In this document: piece by piece, positions 4,704 to 6,829 of the stretch
Layout of the letters: each line of letters starts with the position of its first letter
How positions within the stretch are numbered: the stretch's first letter is position 1
Source of the DNA: Acholeplasmataceae bacterium UBA6190
Lineage (GTDB): Bacteria; Bacillota_I; Bacilli_A; Acholeplasmatales; Acholeplasmataceae
Assembly (NCBI GenBank): GCA_002422045.1
Contig: DITG01000111.1
Location: forward strand, 1-6,829
Direction: 5' to 3'
DNA: 6,829 bases
Translations under genes and position numbers: made by a program
The notes under the pieces: generated by a model
What the model saw: the letters and a program-made list of their open reading frames with translations, nothing else
Database searches by the model: none
What the model was told of the DNA's origin: nothing

Positions 4704-6829
4704 ATGACACAGACAAAGATTTCTCATGATTTCCTCAAACATATCATCAGTATCACGAAAACATCACCGGAAACTCTGCTCGGTGTTTTAGAGTCTGCAT
4801 TGAAACAATTCATGATAGAAACTGGCGCAGATCATGTCTATGTCAAAGCCAAAACCATCGAAGTTAGCCATTCAAGAACACGATTCATCCCTTTTGAACC
4901 CAATGAAATCACATCCATCACTCAAGAAATCAAGAGTCCATTCCTCATGTCGATCCATGATGAAGATTTGAGAGCCACATCAAGGGTTCTTAGTGATCTG
5001 ATGAAAAAAAGATACAGTGAATCTTTTGCAATTATCCCTTTTATGGAGGACTGTTTTCTTTCGGTCGAATCCACCTCGATGCTTAACCATGATGGTCATG
5101 TCCTTACATTGGGTACATTGCTGGTGTCGATGCTTGAATCTAAACTCATCAATATAGGTCTCAATCAAAAGATTGAACAGTCTGTTACTGCGAAAAGCGA
5201 ATTTCTATCCAACATGAGTCATGAAATCAGAACACCACTTTCGGGGATTTATAATGCCTTTTACCTCTTGAATACAACAGGTTTGTCACACGAACAACTT
5301 GAATATGTCAATAATGGCATGTCATCTGTGGATCAATTATCTTCCATTATCGATGATGTCTTGGACTTTTCGAACATCGAATCAGGTGCGATGAATGTCA
5401 ATCCAACGATGTTTGATTTAGAGTTGGAAATGATTCGATTGTTTCAAAACTACCAATCACTCGCAGAGGAGAAAAAAATAAACCTTGTCTTTGAATTTGA
5501 TTACAAACTGGACAGTACATGGTTGGGCGATATCGCTAAAATCAGACAGATTACACATCATTTGCTGGATAATGCCATCAAATATACGGATCAGGGAGAA
5601 GTCAGACTTTTGATCAGGAAGATTTCTGAACAAGAAGAACATACAATCGTCATGATGTCTGTCACAGACACCGGAATCGGTATTCCAAAAGATGCACTTG
5701 ATCATATTCAAGAAGCTTTTGTGCAACTTGACAGTAGTGAATCCAAATCCTATCAGGGCACAGGCTTGGGTCTATCGATTGCCAAACAACTGATTTCCCT
5801 CATGCATGGGAAACTCGATGTTGATAGCACAGTCCATCAAGGCAGCAGATTCAATGTGACACTACCCTTAATTGCTCAACCCAAACAGAATCATTTCGAT
5901 CAACAAGGCTTAAAAGCCTTGATTGTCAATACCAATCCAGAAATCACTCAACTGGTCAAAGCATTGGAATCGATGGGTATTTCCTGTTTTCAAATGCATC
6001 AAATTCACCAACATAAGGTGGATTTCATTGTCGCTTTAAATCATGTCAAGGCTCACACAGAGTTGAAAACACTGAAGCAAACATACGGTAAGCAAAGTGT
6101 ATTGACCATTGCATTGATGATACGTCATCAGACGCCCATGAACGATGTCGACATCCTTCTCGAATGGCCGATATCCAGAACATCCATCCAACAAAAGATT
6201 AACAACCGCATTCATCAGATTCAAAAAAATCAAGTGGAAGATACCTATGATCAGAATTTGAAAGGACATGCATTGCTTGTCGACGATAATAGACTGAACC
6301 GGGTAGCACTACAAAGCATATTGTTGAAACAAGGCATTCGATCGACATCTGCAGACAGTGGATTGAAAGCGATCGACATCATGAAAAAAGAAACCTTTGA
6401 TATTATCTTCATGGACATTCAAATGCCCACGATGGATGGTCTTGAAACGACCAGAAGAATTCGTAACCTTGGACCTTCTCAAGAGAAGATACCCATCATC
6501 GCCATCACAGCCAACCAGTATTTCAAAGACTATGATCTGATGAAATCGACACAAATCAACGATGTGCTTTTCAAACCGATTCGCATGGAAAACCTGGGTC
6601 AGGTCTTAAGAAAATACATTCCTCAAGAACGAGGTATCCAGATTCCTGAAACATTGGTCGTCTTTGATGAGACAGAATTTAATGACCGATTTGATGGCAG
6701 TGATGATATCGCCTTAGAAGTCATGGAGACGTTTGTTTCGGAATACACAACCGATATGTCCAAAATTCGACATGCGATCGCTTCTTTTGATCCTAAACAG
6801 ATCTATGAGGCAACACACTATTTCAAGGG
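4704..6829 (+). CDS. Soluble hybrid histidine kinase with degenerate receiver, receiver and Hpt domain (3' end outside window)
   Basis: The frame is open for 708 codons to the window edge. The ATG at 4704 has AAAGAG 6 nt upstream; in-frame ATGs at 4686 and 4689 have no better site. Domains: about 1-160 GAF-like, with no membrane segment; HisKA with 'FLSNMSHEIRTPLSG' (phosphorylated H173); HATPase with N290 in 'LLDNAIKYTD', 'DTGIGIP' (322-328) and 'GTGLGL' (352-357). About 402-510 is a receiver-like domain lacking the phosphoacceptor Asp ('DFIVAL' at 440-445) and with 'WPI' where 'KPI' is expected. About 523-635 is an intact receiver with D527-D528, D571 in 'FMDIQMPTMDG', T602 and K624. From about 645 an Hpt domain begins and is cut just after 'HYFKG', with candidate H705. 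Phosphate should pass H173 to D571 to H705 to a separate response regulator. The layout is like BarA/ArcB but without their membrane sensor. Signal and partner are unknown. Confidence 0.92.
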   Translation, partial: MTQTKISHDFLKHIISITKTSPETLLGVLESALKQFMIETGADHVYVKAKTIEVSHSRTRFIPFEPNEITSITQEIKSPFLMSIHDEDLRATSRVLSDLMKKRYSESFAIIPFMEDCFLSVESTSMLNHDGHVLTLGTLLVSMLESKLINIGLNQKIEQSVTAKSEFLSNMSHEIRTPLSGIYNAFYLLNTTGLSHEQLEYVNNGMSSVDQLSSIIDDVLDFSNIESGAMNVNPTMFDLELEMIRLFQNYQSLAEEKKINLVFEFDYKLDSTWLGDIAKIRQITHHLLDNAIKYTDQGEVRLLIRKISEQEEHTIVMMSVTDTGIGIPKDALDHIQEAFVQLDSSESKSYQGTGLGLSIAKQLISLMHGKLDVDSTVHQGSRFNVTLPLIAQPKQNHFDQQGLKALIVNTNPEITQLVKALESMGISCFQMHQIHQHKVDFIVALNHVKAHTELKTLKQTYGKQSVLTIALMIRHQTPMNDVDILLEWPISRTSIQQKINNRIHQIQKNQVEDTYDQNLKGHALLVDDNRLNRVALQSILLKQGIRSTSADSGLKAIDIMKKETFDIIFMDIQMPTMDGLETTRRIRNLGPSQEKIPIIAITANQYFKDYDLMKSTQINDVLFKPIRMENLGQVLRKYIPQERGIQIPETLVVFDETEFNDRFDGSDDIALEVMETFVSEYTTDMSKIRHAIASFDPKQIYEATHYFK

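Noticed and set aside
3929..6554. Minus-strand open frames opposite yerC, pgpA and the hybrid kinase
   Set aside because: They have no ribosome sites or recognisable motifs and lie antisense to genes with clear family signatures.
1..6829. CRISPR array, tRNA, insertion sequence, phage or defence genes
   Set aside because: No regularly spaced repeats, cloverleaf, transposase motifs, terminal inverted repeats or defence-family domains were seen on either strand.

Overview
This looks like chromosomal DNA from a Firmicutes/Tenericutes-type bacterium. It has AT-leaning coding sequence, strong AGGAG-type ribosome binding sites, TATAAT -10 boxes, short intergenic gaps, and every gene on the plus strand. 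The YerC/YecD-type TrpR-like regulator and the soluble LtrC/YutG-type PgpA are low-GC Gram-positive families. Tryptophan is written TGG and one gene ends in TGA, so the code is the standard one. That fits Firmicutes or the Acholeplasma/Izemoplasma side of the Mollicutes, not Mycoplasma proper. The assignment is an inference and no species is claimed.

Layout, left to right. (1) 2-487 is the C-terminal end of a U32-family (peptidase-like, Fe-S) protein. It is tightly coupled to (2) 499-1674, a GT4-like glycosyltransferase with an altered donor-site signature. That unit closes with a hairpin terminator that includes the stop codon. (3) An extended -10 promoter drives 1728-2519, a TTG-started nucleotidyltransferase of the Lnu(B)/Lnu(F) type. 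(4) 2533-3630 is a membrane-anchored, Ca2+-dependent PI-PLC-like phosphodiesterase with its own extended -10 box inside the previous gene. (5) 3658-3966 is yerC, followed by a bulged terminator candidate. (6) 4080-4598 is pgpA with its own promoter and terminator. (7) 4704 to the right edge is a large soluble hybrid histidine kinase: GAF-like region, HisKA, HATPase, degenerate receiver, intact receiver, and the start of an Hpt domain cut off just after its histidine motif.

How the genes may work together. Three of the seven genes can be tied to membrane lipids: the diacylglycerol-glucosyltransferase-like GT, the PLC-like phosphodiesterase and phosphatidylglycerophosphatase. They lie in separate transcription units, so a shared lipid role is a hypothesis. 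The hybrid kinase has no membrane segment in the visible part and probably senses a cytoplasmic signal. Its cognate regulator is not in the window.

No tRNA, rRNA, CRISPR array, insertion sequence or phage gene was seen. The longest gene-free stretch is 113 bases (3967-4079). I found no clearly new multi-gene defence or mobile system. The most unusual items are the PLC-like protein, the altered glycosyltransferase, the receiver arrangement of the kinase, and the repeated placement of stop codons inside terminator hairpins.
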